Shown here: positions 1 to 8,177 of the stretch, one piece after another
Numbering within the stretch: the stretch's first letter is position 1
Layout: each line of letters opens with the position of its first letter
From: Gemmatimonadota bacterium
GTDB taxonomy: Bacteria > GCA-2686955
DNA: 38,524 bases
NCBI GenBank assembly: GCA_002686955.1
Contig: NYZA01000008.1
Span: 1 to 38,524, forward strand
Direction of reading: 5' to 3'
Made by a program: the position numbers and the translations under genes
The notes under the pieces: model-generated
What the model was told of the DNA's origin: nothing
Seen by the model: the letters and a program-made list of their open reading frames with translations, nothing else
Databases searched by the model: none

Positions 1-302
1 GCAGGCTTGACTGTTTATTTGACTAGGTCCCCACTCCATGCGGATAGGAGCTATTAGCTGCGTTTTGCCCTCTACCCCGTGGGAGCGGGACGAAGGCCGG
101 GCCTCGCTTGTGCGGCTTTTCGCGTCCGTGGGGGTCTCCCGATCTCCGAATCCGCTTTCGACGACCCGCAGGAGGGTCTGGCGACCCCCCGGAGCCCAAA
201 TTCGCTGCTTCGAGGGTAAACTCGTCCACGCGGCCAGGTCGGGGGCGTCTCCAACCGGTCGGGGCTCAGCGGGACTGGTGCGAGGAGCTCGGGCTCGGGC
301 GA
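1..302. other. Gene-free flank of a transposase remnant
   Basis: No convincing gene is seen here. The stretch around 45-110 resembles the stretch around 2045-2110 (shared AGCTGCGTTT, CCCGTGG and GGCCGGG blocks in the same order). Both lie beyond the 3' end of a transposase C-terminal remnant on the minus strand, so this is probably the decayed terminal part of the same insertion sequence. Confidence 0.4.
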
Positions 303-485
303 TCACGAGAACCCGAGCGACTCCCGCGGCGGCGGCCGTGCCGGGGCCGGGCGCGGAGGCTCGGTGGGCAGGTCAACGGCCTCGAGGATCTTTCGGATCG
401 TCTCGCCCTTCGTGATGAAGGACACGATCCGCATACGGCCGTCCTCGCATCGGGGGCATTTCAGTGGGTCGGCTCCAAACGTCCG
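303..485 (-). pseudogene. IS91-like transposase, C-terminal remnant (copy A)
   Basis: The minus strand reads a C-terminal peptide with a CPRC pair, the run MRIVSFITKGETIRKILEAV, and a Pro/Ala-rich tail ending APARPPP before a stop. This is the usual C-terminus of IS91/ISCR-type Y2 transposases. The catalytic part is missing: the frame stays open to about 623 but is not transposase-like upstream. A second copy lies at 2157-2350 and a shorter third at 7515-7560. The identification rests on motif memory, not a search. Confidence 0.6.
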
Positions 486-671
486 GGCTAGACCGGTTCT
501 GGGTTCCGTCGCCAATCCGGGAGAAGCCGGGGCCGCTTGGCGTTCTTCCGCGGGACATCGAGCCGGTGGAGGCACCCCAAGCATGATCCACAGGGACGGT
601 TCGGTGCCGGAATCTGCCCGCATGCGGCCGAGCTTGCGACGCCACAGCGGAAAGTTGGTGAGAAATGCGGG

Positions 672-1076
672 CTACAGCCCCGCGATGAGGGTGCGGGCCA
701 CGAAGGCGACCAGCACGCCCCACGCCAGGTTCACCAACGTACCGCCGAGATAGTATTGAGGATCGCGGCGCATCTCATCGCCTCGCACGATCGATTTGGC
801 ACCGATGATCAATGCGAGCCCGGTCTCTTGTCCCAGCAGGATGAACGTCACGGTGAGCAGGTTCTCGCACTTGCCGATGACACGCCCGGTGTCGCGGCGA
901 ATCGAGTCGCGACCGTCCGCCTCGTCGTCCGCCGCGGAGGTACGGGGACCCGCCAGTCGGCCCACCACCCGGCCACTGAGCAACAGAGTGACCAAGAAGG
1001 CGGCGCCGATCACCGCCATCTTCATCCACTGCTCGTGGACCACGGGATGAATGCCGAGAGTGGGGCCGGCCTTCAT
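672..1076 (-). CDS. Small membrane protein, like the C-terminal domain of DUF3307 proteins; SatD partner
   Basis: The product is 134 aa. It has a hydrophobic segment near residues 19-40, a middle helix with the pattern ENLLTVTFILLGQETGLALI followed by an AKSI-like block (residues about 75-105), and a last membrane span at 112-132. That middle pattern and the following YLGGTLVN segment match the C-terminal part of DUF3307 membrane proteins, which are often encoded next to SatD-family genes. Its ATG overlaps the stop of the upstream satD-like gene by four bases (ATGA), so translation is coupled. It is much shorter than full DUF3307 proteins (about 230 aa) because the N-terminal domain is absent. 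The function is unknown; a membrane role with SatD is inferred from the pairing. Confidence 0.65.
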   Translation of the reverse strand: MKAGPTLGIHPVVHEQWMKMAVIGAAFLVTLLLSGRVVGRLAGPRTSAADDEADGRDSIRRDTGRVIGKCENLLTVTFILLGQETGLALIIGAKSIVRGDEMRRDPQYYLGGTLVNLAWGVLVAFVARTLIAGL

Positions 1077-1750
1077 GGTCTGACCATCTTTGGCAGGGGG
1101 GAATCATCGTTTGGGAACAGCGCCGCAAGATGATCGCGGACGGCACTTTCGGCCCTCACCAGGAGTGTGTGGTGGGCTCGACGCAGCGCATCGCTCACGG
1201 CCTGCTGACTGACCCCGAGCTCCCCGGCTGCGCCCCTCTGGCTGCCGTGGCGGCGGTAGGCCCGCACGGCGTTCACCGCGCGCGGGGTCCACCGGCGCAT
1301 GAAGTGGTCGTGGAATGCGAGCAGGGCCTCGATGCTGCCGCGCGATGCGGAGCTGACGGCCGGAGCGACCAACACGAAGGGCAAGCCCTCCGAACGGGCC
1401 CGGGCGAGCCCGTCGGCGCCGCGATGGAACGCGGTACCGTCCATGGCCGGCGCCCTACGGGTTTCATAGGCCACGTCGATGCTCCCCTGGCCCAGCGCGA
1501 AGCGAAAGCGATGCGGCCACACGGCTAGGTTTATCCGCAGCGCCAGATCGAAGGCGCACGAGGGTTGCGCCAGCACTCCGGACAGTTCGTCGATCCCCTT
1601 CACCGGCACGAGGGGCGCGTACCAGGCCGCGCCGTCGCCGGCAAGCTCGACCAGAGCCCGCTCCAGCCGGTCGCGCAACGCCGCGCGATCCTCGACATCT
1701 CGAGAGGTCACCAGATCGGCGAGCAGAACGTAGACGGGGTCGGCAACCAA
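1073..1750 (-). CDS. SatD-family protein with C-terminal helix-turn-helix
   Basis: The product is 225 aa. The N-terminus (VYVLLADLVTSRDVEDR) is the hallmark of the SatD family (PF16264), which resembles the nucleotide cyclase/GGDEF fold and has no firmly known activity. A later segment (residues about 150-205) has a helix-turn-helix look, with a GAAGELGVSQQAVSDALRRA core, so DNA binding is plausible. No ATG is available upstream before an in-frame stop. The TTG at 1748-1750 is chosen because AAAGGA sits six bases before it. The gene is coupled by ATGA to the membrane protein at 672-1076. SatD was named in a streptococcal acid-tolerance locus; that role is not implied here. Confidence 0.75.
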   Translation of the reverse strand: MVADPVYVLLADLVTSRDVEDRAALRDRLERALVELAGDGAAWYAPLVPVKGIDELSGVLAQPSCAFDLALRINLAVWPHRFRFALGQGSIDVAYETRRAPAMDGTAFHRGADGLARARSEGLPFVLVAPAVSSASRGSIEALLAFHDHFMRRWTPRAVNAVRAYRRHGSQRGAAGELGVSQQAVSDALRRAHHTLLVRAESAVRDHLAALFPNDDSPLPKMVRP

Positions 1751-2156
1751 AACAAGTCCTTTGGCTTGTTGAGCTCAGAAACAATATCCCCAGCTTGTGC
1801 CGCTGTCCAGGAGCAACAACCTCTGGCACTTGTTTCACAGGACAACAAGGATGTTCGTGGACACTTCACTCATCCGGCTCTCATGCCCGCCGCAAGAGCG
1901 ATTCCGAGACGAATCGGTATCAGCCCACCGGCACCCACCAGTTCACTTTCAACGCGCTCGAATCCGACGTTCATCCGCTGAAAGGGACCAATCCGGTCGT
2001 TCTCTCGCCAGGTCAGGGTGTGCCAAATTTCGGTGTCGGCGCGTAAGAGATATGAGCTGCGTTTCACTATCTCCCCCGTGGCATCGTGGCCGGAGACGAG
2101 GCCGGGTCAGGGGCATGTCCGGCCGGTCGTCCGACCGTGAACCTCGGACTCGGGGC
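1751..2156. other. Gene-poor stretch
   Basis: Only short, mutually overlapping open frames are seen. A minus-strand frame at 1870-2067 (65 aa, with GFERVESELVGAGGLIPI) looks somewhat protein-like and could be an N-terminal piece of a decayed transposase, but an opposite-strand frame over the same bases is equally open. No call is made. Confidence 0.3.
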
Positions 2157-2350
2157 TCAAGGGAACTCGAGCGCGCCCTGCGGCGGCGGCCGTGCCGGCG
2201 CTGCGCGCGGCGGCTCGGGGGGCAGCTCCACCGCCTCGAGGATATTCCGGATCGTCTCGGTCTTCGTGATAAACGACACGATCCGCATACGCACGTCCTC
2301 ACATCGCGGACATTTCAGAACGTCGATGCCGTACGTCCTTCCGAGCAGCC
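2157..2350 (-). pseudogene. IS91-like transposase, C-terminal remnant (copy B)
   Basis: It encodes the same C-terminal peptide as the remnant at 303-485, with substitutions: CPRC, MRIVSFITKTETIRNILEAV and the APARPPPQ tail before the stop. The flanking peptides do not match a transposase, so only the last 60 or so codons remain. It shows that the 1-8 kb zone received at least two related insertions that later decayed. Confidence 0.6.
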
Positions 2351-2468
2351 CGGGGTGCCTTTCGCGCGAAACTTGAGTGTGAAGACGTCCGGCTCCCACT
2401 GTCTCGGGTAGATCGCTTCGGTCTGTTAGGTCGTGAGGGGGCAGGAATCGGCGGAGCGGCGATAGGTG

Positions 2469-2576
2469 AGGTAGTAGCCGAGGCTGTCCAGCGGTTGAGG
2501 TTCTCGAGAATGGATCACGACGTTTGTGTCGCTAGCGGCGACCCGCTCGAACTCGATCTGGCCGGCGCCGTTCTCA
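2469..2576. repeat. 108-bp direct repeat, copy 1
   Basis: It is nearly identical, without gaps, to 7836-7943; a handful of substitutions are visible by eye. On the minus strand both copies read the same peptide, including VVIH, REPQPLDSLGYYL and QIEFERVA. In this copy the peptide continues to a stop at about 2430 (TYRRSADSCPLTT), so it looks like the true C-terminus of a protein whose other parts are lost. The host protein is not recognised. Confidence 0.8.
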
Positions 2577-2679
2577 GAGAGACGCGCCCGGCACGGCGGC
2601 GCCTATACGCGCTCTTCGACCGACGCGGACCGCCCGGATGCCGGAGCACCAGACCGCCCACTAGTCCCAGGCCAGAGCA

Positions 2680-3780
2680 CTACTTGCTGCAGGTCATATG
2701 CGCCACCTCGTGGCAGACCTTGATGATCCTTCCCACCGGATTCGGCACACCACGTCGATGGAACACCTTATAGCAGGAGCTTCGATGTTCACGGACATTG
2801 AGCGTAGGGCAATCCCCCAACCCGGCGCATTCACCGAGCTCGGCCGGGGGTAGGCCTTGGTAAGGACAATCGGACACGAGTTCGTAGGGGCAACGGACAT
2901 CCTGCTCGACGGTTATCCATCCGACGCATCTGCAGATCGGCGTATATACGCATACTCCGTTCTCGCAGCTAACCTCGGTGCAATCGTTGCCGTCATCACA
3001 GTCGCCACATATCTTCGAAGACGACGGTGAGCTCCGGTCCTCTTCCGAGGACAAGCTGCGCGGTGCCGTACTTGGTGCTCGACAGCCAGCGAATCTCGTC
3101 CTCGAATCCGCTGGGGATTGTTCGCGCCAGGAACGTGACGGGCACGTCCTCCTCCCACGGATCCGGTGGAGTCACCTCGACATCGTATATCTCGAAGTCG
3201 ATCACCGCGGGAGCCTCCATGGGGCCGGTCTCTACCAAATGTGATCCCACCTCGTTGAATTGGAATGTGCCGCGAGGCCCGGCTCGATCGTGCGTAACGC
3301 CATCCATTCGCCACTCCAGCAGAGGCTCGAAACCGGCAGGGCTCGTGGCGAGACCAACGCGAATTGTCCGGTCCGTAGATGTAGCGTAGTGATCCGGGCC
3401 AAGATCGGTCAGCGGAGCGATCGATTCCTTTCCGAAGTAATAGCGCATGGTCTCTCCGTTCGAGGAGTTTTCGTCCAGCTCGACTGAATCCACCGACACA
3501 GACCCGATAAGGACTTCGATTTCGTCCGCGGCGAAATCGGTGATATCGAATGTGACCTTGTCGCGCCAGGCGAAGCTCTCCCCGGTCACGTTGACCCCCG
3601 CCTCGATCGTGCCGGGAGCCTCCGATTCCACTCGAGCGACGGCGACGAACGAGTCTCGATAGAGCTCTTCCGCTCCGCTCCATTCCACCTCCAGATCGGG
3701 CGGAACCTGCAAGACCAGAATCGGGTCCGAGTCGCCCGGGAAGGATGTTCTCGCCGGGACGGGACGAACGTACTCCGTCA
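2680..3780 (-). pseudogene. Secreted Cys-rich protein, truncated and frameshifted
   Basis: Two minus-strand frames join at about 3000-3015. The upstream frame (about 3780 to 2996) encodes a beta-rich, extracellular-looking sequence with Ig-like character (VTFDITDFAADEIEVLIGSV) and ends GPELTVVFEDMWRL. The downstream frame (to 2680) opens with KICGDCDDGNDCTEVSC and carries many cysteines, a pattern common in secreted proteins of Myxococcota and Planctomycetota. GAAGATATGTGGCGACTG is read in both frames at the join, so one base gained or lost would fuse them. The 5' end is also missing: beyond about 3781 the sequence belongs to a murB relic on the other strand. The function is unknown. Confidence 0.55.
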
Positions 3781-3783
3781 GTC

Positions 3784-3927
3784 TGGGGCAAGCACGCGAA
3801 CTACTTCGTGAACCACGGCGAAGGCACATCAAGGGAGTTCCTCGAGCTTATGGAAGAGGTGCAGATGCGTGTGGCGGCGGAGTTCCACGTCAAGCTGGAG
3901 CCCGAGGTCAAGATCTGGGGCGATTAG
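3784..3927 (+). pseudogene. murB 3'-end relic (UDP-N-acetylenolpyruvoylglucosamine reductase C-terminus)
   Basis: The last 47 codons read WGKHANYFVNHGEGTSREFL, then LELMEEVQMRV, and LEPEVKIWGD before the stop. The HAN-(F/Y)-x-VN-x-G block, the ALMEEVRxRV-like helix and the final LEPEV(R/K) strand are the standard C-terminus of MurB, the NADPH-dependent reductase that makes UDP-N-acetylmuramate. The rest of the roughly 300-residue enzyme, including the FAD-binding part, is absent. The sequence starts abruptly where an unrelated minus-strand gene is cut. A working murB must lie elsewhere in the genome. Confidence 0.7.
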
Positions 3928-4044
3928 GAGCCTGCGCACCGAGGGACCGTGCGGGTTCGTCGCGCGGTCGTTGCCTTGGGCGTGGCGGGGGACGTAACCT
4001 CGCGTGCCCTCTGTGCTCACGCCACGACTTCGATAGGACCTCCC

Positions 4045-5151
4045 ATGAAGATGCGCGCCGCAGTGCTCGAAGAGTTCGGCAAGCCCCTCGTCGTCCAAGA
4101 TCTCGATATCGCCGACCCGAAGGCCGGCGAAGTGCTCGTGCGTATCAAGGCGTGCGGCGTGTGCCACACGGACCTCTACACGGCGAGTGGAGCCGACCCG
4201 TCGGGGTATGCACCATGTGTGCTCGGTCACGAGGGTGCCGGCGTGGTCGAGAGGGTGGGGGAGGGCGTCACGAGTGTTGCATCCGGCGACCACGTGATCA
4301 CTTTGTTCTCGCCGGAGTGCGGCGAGTGCATCCACTGCAAGAGCGGCAAGACCAACATCTGTCTCGCGATCCGCGAACAGCAGGGCCGGGGCTACCTGCC
4401 GGACGGGACGCCACGTCTGTCCCGCGGCGGCGAGCCGATCCGCCACTTCATGGGTACGAGCACGTTTGCCGAGTTCACGGTGATGCCGGAGGTCGCGCTC
4501 GCAAAAGTCGACCCGAGCGCCTCGTTCGAGAGCATCTGCATGCTGGCTTGTGGCGCGACGACCGGAATTGCGGCAGCGCTGTGGAAGGCAGAGGTCGAGA
4601 AGGGATCGGCCGTGGCCGTGTTCGGTGCCGGCATGGTCGGCCTGGGCGCCGTGCTGGGAGCGCGGCTTCGCGGCGCCGAACGGATCATCTGCGTCGACAC
4701 CTCCGCGCCGCGGCTGGAGCTGGCGAAGCAGGCCGGTGCCACAGACGTGGTGTCCGCGGGTGACGATGCGGTGCAGCAGGTCCTCGACATGACGGGGGGG
4801 TACGGCGCGGATTACACGTTCGAAGCGACCGGGCTGGTCGATGTCATGGGTCAGGCCGTCGAGGCGGCGCGCATGGGCTGGGGCCTGTGCACGATTCTCG
4901 GCGTCGCCGGGAAGGGCGAGAAGCTCGAGATCATTCCGAGGTTCCTGATCACCGGACGGACGGTCCAAGGGGGTAGCTTCGGCGGAGCCAAGGGACGCAC
5001 GCACGTTCCGCAGCTCGTCGACATGTACGTGCGCGGCGAGCTCGAGCTCGATCCGTTCGTGTCCCACCGATTGAAGTTGGATGATGTGAACGAGGGATTC
5101 GATCTGATGCATGCTCAGGACGGCATCCGCTCCGTCATCACGTTCGATTGA
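4045..5151 (+). CDS. frmA: Zinc-dependent class III-type alcohol dehydrogenase / S-(hydroxymethyl)glutathione dehydrogenase
   Basis: The product is 368 aa, a medium-chain dehydrogenase of full length. Catalytic zinc ligands are seen at C40 and H62-E63 (GHEGAG), with a third Cys in LACGATTG. The structural zinc is held by C92, C95, C98 and C106. The cofactor fold carries GAGMVGLGAV. The stretch AIREQQGRGYLPDGTPRLS is characteristic of class III enzymes, which oxidise the glutathione adduct of formaldehyde, or related thiol adducts, with NAD+. ATG 4045 follows AGGACC by five bases; the second ATG at 4051 is less likely. The stop overlaps the region of the following hydrolase gene, so they are probably co-transcribed. 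The exact thiol cofactor cannot be told from sequence, so the symbol is tentative. Confidence 0.8.
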   Translation: MKMRAAVLEEFGKPLVVQDLDIADPKAGEVLVRIKACGVCHTDLYTASGADPSGYAPCVLGHEGAGVVERVGEGVTSVASGDHVITLFSPECGECIHCKSGKTNICLAIREQQGRGYLPDGTPRLSRGGEPIRHFMGTSTFAEFTVMPEVALAKVDPSASFESICMLACGATTGIAAALWKAEVEKGSAVAVFGAGMVGLGAVLGARLRGAERIICVDTSAPRLELAKQAGATDVVSAGDDAVQQVLDMTGGYGADYTFEATGLVDVMGQAVEAARMGWGLCTILGVAGKGEKLEIIPRFLITGRTVQGGSFGGAKGRTHVPQLVDMYVRGELELDPFVSHRLKLDDVNEGFDLMHAQDGIRSVITFD

Positions 5152-5162
5152 GCAGCGTCAGG

Positions 5163-5891
5163 ATGATCGACGAGATCCGAAACGCGCAGGGCGAGCGTCT
5201 AGACTTCACGTGGAGCGGTGAGTACGACGCGCGCGATCTGGTCGTCATCGGTCACGGCGTCACCGCCAACAAGGACCGACCGTTCCTCGTCGCTCTGAGC
5301 GAGGGGATGCGAGCATCCGGCGTCGCGTCCCTGCGCGTGTCGTTTGCCGGCAACGGCGAATCGGAGGGCCGCTTCGAAGAAGCGACGATCACGAAGGAGG
5401 TCGAGGACCTCGGCGCGGTCCTCGATGCGCTCGAGGGGCGGCGAGTGATCTACGTCGGTCACAGCATGGGGGCTGCCGTCGGCGTGATCCGTGCGGCGCG
5501 CGATGCGAGGATCGCGGGCTTGGTGTCGCTCGCCGGCATGGTACACACCCGGGATTTCGCGGAACGCAAGTTCGGCACGCTCACACCGGGCCGGGACCGC
5601 ATGTGGGACAAGCCCGAGTGTCCCTTCTCGCAGAAGTACATGGACGACATGACGCGAATCGACTCGGTCGTCGAGCTCGCGGCGACGATCTCGATTCCTT
5701 GGCTTCTGGTGCACGGCACGGCGGATCAAGTCGTCCTGCCTCGCGATGCGACGGACATCCGGGCGGCTGCAGGTGGGCGGCAAGCGTTCGCCGAGCTCGA
5801 CGGAGCGGATCACGTCTTCGGCGGCGACGCTACCGCGGCCATGGTCCTAGTCGTCGTCCCATGGCTCGTCGAGACCCTGTCCCACTGCTAG
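5163..5891 (+). CDS. Alpha/beta hydrolase (serine esterase / S33-like)
   Basis: The product is 242 aa from ATG 5163, or 247 aa from the TTG at 5148 that overlaps the previous stop; neither start has a strong ribosome site. It has an oxyanion-type VIGHGVTANKDRP strand, the nucleophile elbow GHSMGA (Ser), an acid in HGTADQVV and the catalytic His in GADHVF. It follows the class III dehydrogenase directly, the place where formaldehyde operons usually have S-formylglutathione hydrolase. It is not of that esterase D family, because it lacks the expected GHSMGGHGAL motif. It may hydrolyse the ester or thioester made by its neighbour, but that is inference from position. Confidence 0.75.
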   Translation: MIDEIRNAQGERLDFTWSGEYDARDLVVIGHGVTANKDRPFLVALSEGMRASGVASLRVSFAGNGESEGRFEEATITKEVEDLGAVLDALEGRRVIYVGHSMGAAVGVIRAARDARIAGLVSLAGMVHTRDFAERKFGTLTPGRDRMWDKPECPFSQKYMDDMTRIDSVVELAATISIPWLLVHGTADQVVLPRDATDIRAAAGGRQAFAELDGADHVFGGDATAAMVLVVVPWLVETLSHC

Positions 5892-5960
5892 AACATCAAA
5901 GTGGTGCGGATCTGGGTGCCGAAACTGAACATCCACCGTAGTCTGACCGTAGTCCCCTTC

Positions 5961-6449
5961 ATGGGCATCCATAGCTCGCCCGGCTTCGTTGCGCTCGGGC
6001 CACTGCTGCTGACGCTTTCCGCCCCTTCGCCGGCGGCCGCGAATCCCTTCGTCATCGGGCCCGTGGAATCCGCCGGCGCTCTGATGGTCGAGCCCGTTGT
6101 GATCACTTTGGTGCTCGGCCTGCTGGGGTACCGCGCCCTTCGTCTCGCGCTGATCTGGTCACTCGTGACCCTCGTCACATTCCTTGGGATCGTCCTGCCG
6201 ACTGTCGGGCTCCTCTCTCTGGCGGAGTCGCTCGAGTTGGGCGCGCAGGGCACGTTGGTCGCGGCCGGGTTTCTCGGAGCGGAAGCCCTCGTCGTATGCG
6301 TGGAGGCATTCGCCCTCAAGGGCCTCTGCGCGAGGCCGTGGTTCCAGGGTCGTGCCCGGGGCGATTTGTCCTGGCCAAGCGTTTTCACCCTGGTCTTGGT
6401 GGCGAACCTGTGCTCGGTCGCAACGCCCTTTCTCCTGGCGCTCAGGTAG
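5961..6449 (+). CDS. Small membrane protein with signal peptide, unknown function
   Basis: The product is 162 aa from ATG 5961; an upstream GTG at 5901 would add 20 residues. The N-terminus is a signal-peptide-like stretch ending PAAA before NPF. It is followed by about four hydrophobic segments (MVEPVVITLVLGLLGY, LVTLVTFLGIVLPTVGLL, TLVAAGFLGAEALVVCVEA, VFTLVLVANLCSVATPFLL). No family is recognised. The gene lies 69 bases after the alpha/beta hydrolase on the same strand and may share its transcript. The coding assignment rests on hydrophobic periodicity and the absence of a better frame. Confidence 0.55.
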   Translation: MGIHSSPGFVALGPLLLTLSAPSPAAANPFVIGPVESAGALMVEPVVITLVLGLLGYRALRLALIWSLVTLVTFLGIVLPTVGLLSLAESLELGAQGTLVAAGFLGAEALVVCVEAFALKGLCARPWFQGRARGDLSWPSVFTLVLVANLCSVATPFLLALR

Positions 6450-6591
6450 CGCCCGCGGAACGCCGCGGAGAGCTCCTCTGCGTCACGCACTCCTTCGGTC
6501 GTGCTCCCCAGCCACGATGGCCGCCGGCGCGCGGGGAAGCGGATCCTGGCCTCTCCGTGAGGTTTCGCTGGGCGGACGCGTGAGCCGATGC

Positions 6592-6758
6592 CTAGGAGCC
6601 TGTTGCGCATAGTCTTCGCTTCGCCCAGCATCCGTCTTCGTTTCGATCTCTGCGTCGCTAAGTCCTTGAAAGGCAACCAGCCTTCCCGCGGACCCAGCTC
6701 CTTGATCTCGAAACGAACCCGAACACTGGGCTCGAAAGCCTATGCGCAACAGGCTCCT
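6592..6758. repeat. MITE-like palindromic element
   Basis: The unit is bounded by perfect 18-bp inverted ends: aggagcctgttgcgcata at 6594-6611 and its complement at 6741-6758. The interior is imperfectly self-complementary (TTCGTTTCGA facing a complementary block near 6707-6719). It encodes nothing. The same sequence begins again at 38446 and runs off the window, with one visible substitution in 79 bases, so it is a dispersed, recently moved or gene-converted family. Its size and structure fit a miniature inverted-repeat element mobilised in trans. Confidence 0.75.
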
Positions 6759-6870
6759 CGCCCCGGCACACGCGTTCAAACGCAAGCGCTGTCCAGTGAC
6801 TTCGTGGATGGCGGCCGTGGGAGACTTGCGTGGCGATGGCGGGCGGTGGGTTGAATTCGCGTATCGCCTC
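6759..6870. repeat. Diverged dispersed repeat, copy 1
   Basis: It aligns with 8178-8286 with a few gaps. Shared blocks include CGCCCCGGC, ACGCGTTCAAA, CTTCGTGGATG and TATCGCCTC. The left edge coincides exactly with the right end of the palindromic element at 6592-6758. On the minus strand the two copies read related peptides (SPTAAIHE here, SPAVVIHE in the other), which suggests a decayed protein-coding ancestor. Confidence 0.5.
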
Positions 6871-7514
6871 CCAAGAAGGGTGTTTCGAAGGGTCGAAAGC
6901 GCCACCTTTTATCGGCCGACCTCGATCCTCTCATGCCACCCAACGATTGCGGATAGGCACTTCAAACCGGGTTTCCGCATTCCAGCATGCCCAACCCGCC
7001 CGCCATCATCCATCGCGACCAAATCGGAATGCCTCGATCGCATGATCCCGCTGGGAGAACAACGCCTCCGAAGGGTGGTCCGCGGATACGCGGATCATCA
7101 TCACTTGGAGCGACATCACCAGGGAATCGGCGGAAGGCCGATCTCGCCGAGCCCATCTGAGGTCAATGGCACGGGTGAGATACGGCGCCGGGAGCGCCTG
7201 GGTGGGATGCTGAACTTCTACTATCGCGAGGCTGCGTAGGTCACGGTCCAGGCCTCTTCGTTTTCCCCCCCTTTCCTGGCGCTAACCTGCAGCGGGGCGA
7301 TACCGTTCCGCACGCATCTGAGATGACGCATGCCGTTACCTCCTGACCGCGCCAGATCCGGCCATGAAGCCCCACCCGCCTCTCAGTTTCGGCTCCCCGA
7401 GGACGCCAGTTCCAAGCCGTTTCAACGTCAGCCGAGTTTTGGTAAACGACGCGATCCACAACTTTTGACAATGTCTCCTTCTGGTCGTGTCTCAGTGGAC
7501 TTCGGACTCAGAGC

Positions 7515-7560
7515 TCACGCGAACTCGAGGGCCTCCTGCGGCGGCGGCCGTGCCGGGGCC
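7515..7560 (-). pseudogene. IS91-like transposase tail, third remnant (copy C)
   Basis: The minus strand reads APARPPPQEALEFA and a stop, which matches the ends of the remnants at 303-485 and 2157-2350. Only about 15 codons remain. The sequence then passes directly into an unrelated frame, so this is a breakpoint. Confidence 0.5.
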
Positions 7561-8103
7561 GGGATAGAGGAGCCCGAATCCGTAGTGGTGCATCGCCTTG
7601 CTCCAGCACCAGCGGGCGATCATCGGAGCGGTCTCGTACGGCTCGTCGCTGTGCGTCCGGATCGGGTAGCGGTTCGGCATCACGATATGGGCCGCGTTGA
7701 AGAGCTCGCCAAGGCAGCCGGAGGGTGTGCCGCAGTCGTCGAGCCACCTGACGAGCGTATTCGCGACGGCAACTACCCGGACCCTCTGTCCTGGGTTTCC
7801 AAGCCGATCGCGGATGGAAAGTGTGGGGCAAGAGCAGGTAGTAGCCGAGGCTGTCCAGCGGTTGAGGTTCTCGAAAATGGATCACGACGTTTGTGTCGCT
7901 ACCGGCGACCCGCTCGAACTCGATCTGGCCGGCGCCGTTCTCAACGATCGGGTAGTAGTCGAACCCGCCGTCGGAGAAGCCCTTGTTCCCCCACCACTGA
8001 ACGACATGCTCGAGTGTGTCGGCGCAGGTCCCGAAAACCGTTGTGATCCCTCTCCGGGATCTTCTTCCTCGCGGATCGGGGTTCGGGTCCTTCAGGCGGA
8101 ATC
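7561..8103 (-). pseudogene. Patchwork of decayed ORF fragments, unknown protein
   Basis: Two minus-strand fragments are visible. Upstream (about 8103-7840) reads FGTCADTLEHVVQWWGNKGF, then DYYPIVENGAGQIEFERVA and REPQPLDSLGYYL, in one frame. Further down (about 7740-7565) a second frame reads MPNRYPIRTHSDEPYETAP and WCWSKAMHHYGFGLLYP. The end of the first fragment is the 108-bp repeat shared with 2469-2576, where the peptide reaches a natural stop. Here it runs instead into unrelated sequence, so the two fragments were joined by rearrangement. No family is recognised. Confidence 0.4.
7836..7943. repeat. 108-bp direct repeat, copy 2
   Basis: This is the partner of 2469-2576, in the same orientation, without gaps and with only a few substitutions. 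Both copies sit a few hundred bases from an IS91-like transposase tail, which suggests that a larger segment was once duplicated and later eroded. Confidence 0.8.
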
Positions 8104-8177
8104 ATAACATGAGGAGCTGAGAGGTTGGCCCAACAGGATCCACCACCTCGTACGCGATCGCTCGCGACCACACAACC

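Larger units (their letters stand above)
6450..7514. other. Gene-free stretch with repeats
   Basis: No gene is supported across this kilobase. It holds the palindromic unit at 6592-6758, and a diverged repeat (6759-6870) that recurs at 8178-8286. The rest (6871-7514) shows only short conflicting frames and reads as decayed sequence. Confidence 0.5.

Noticed and set aside
1870-2067. Transposase N-terminal remnant on the minus strand
   Set aside because: The peptide is suggestive (GFERVESELVGAGGLIPI), but the opposite strand is equally open over the same bases and no second feature supports it.
3926-3935. TAGGAGCCTG after the murB relic as a third copy of the MITE-like end
   Set aside because: Only ten bases match before the sequences diverge, too few to separate from chance.
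3829-5112. 427-codon minus-strand frame over the alcohol dehydrogenase
   Set aside because: It is antisense to a dehydrogenase with all zinc ligands in place, and is His/Arg/Leu-rich in the manner of a shadow frame.
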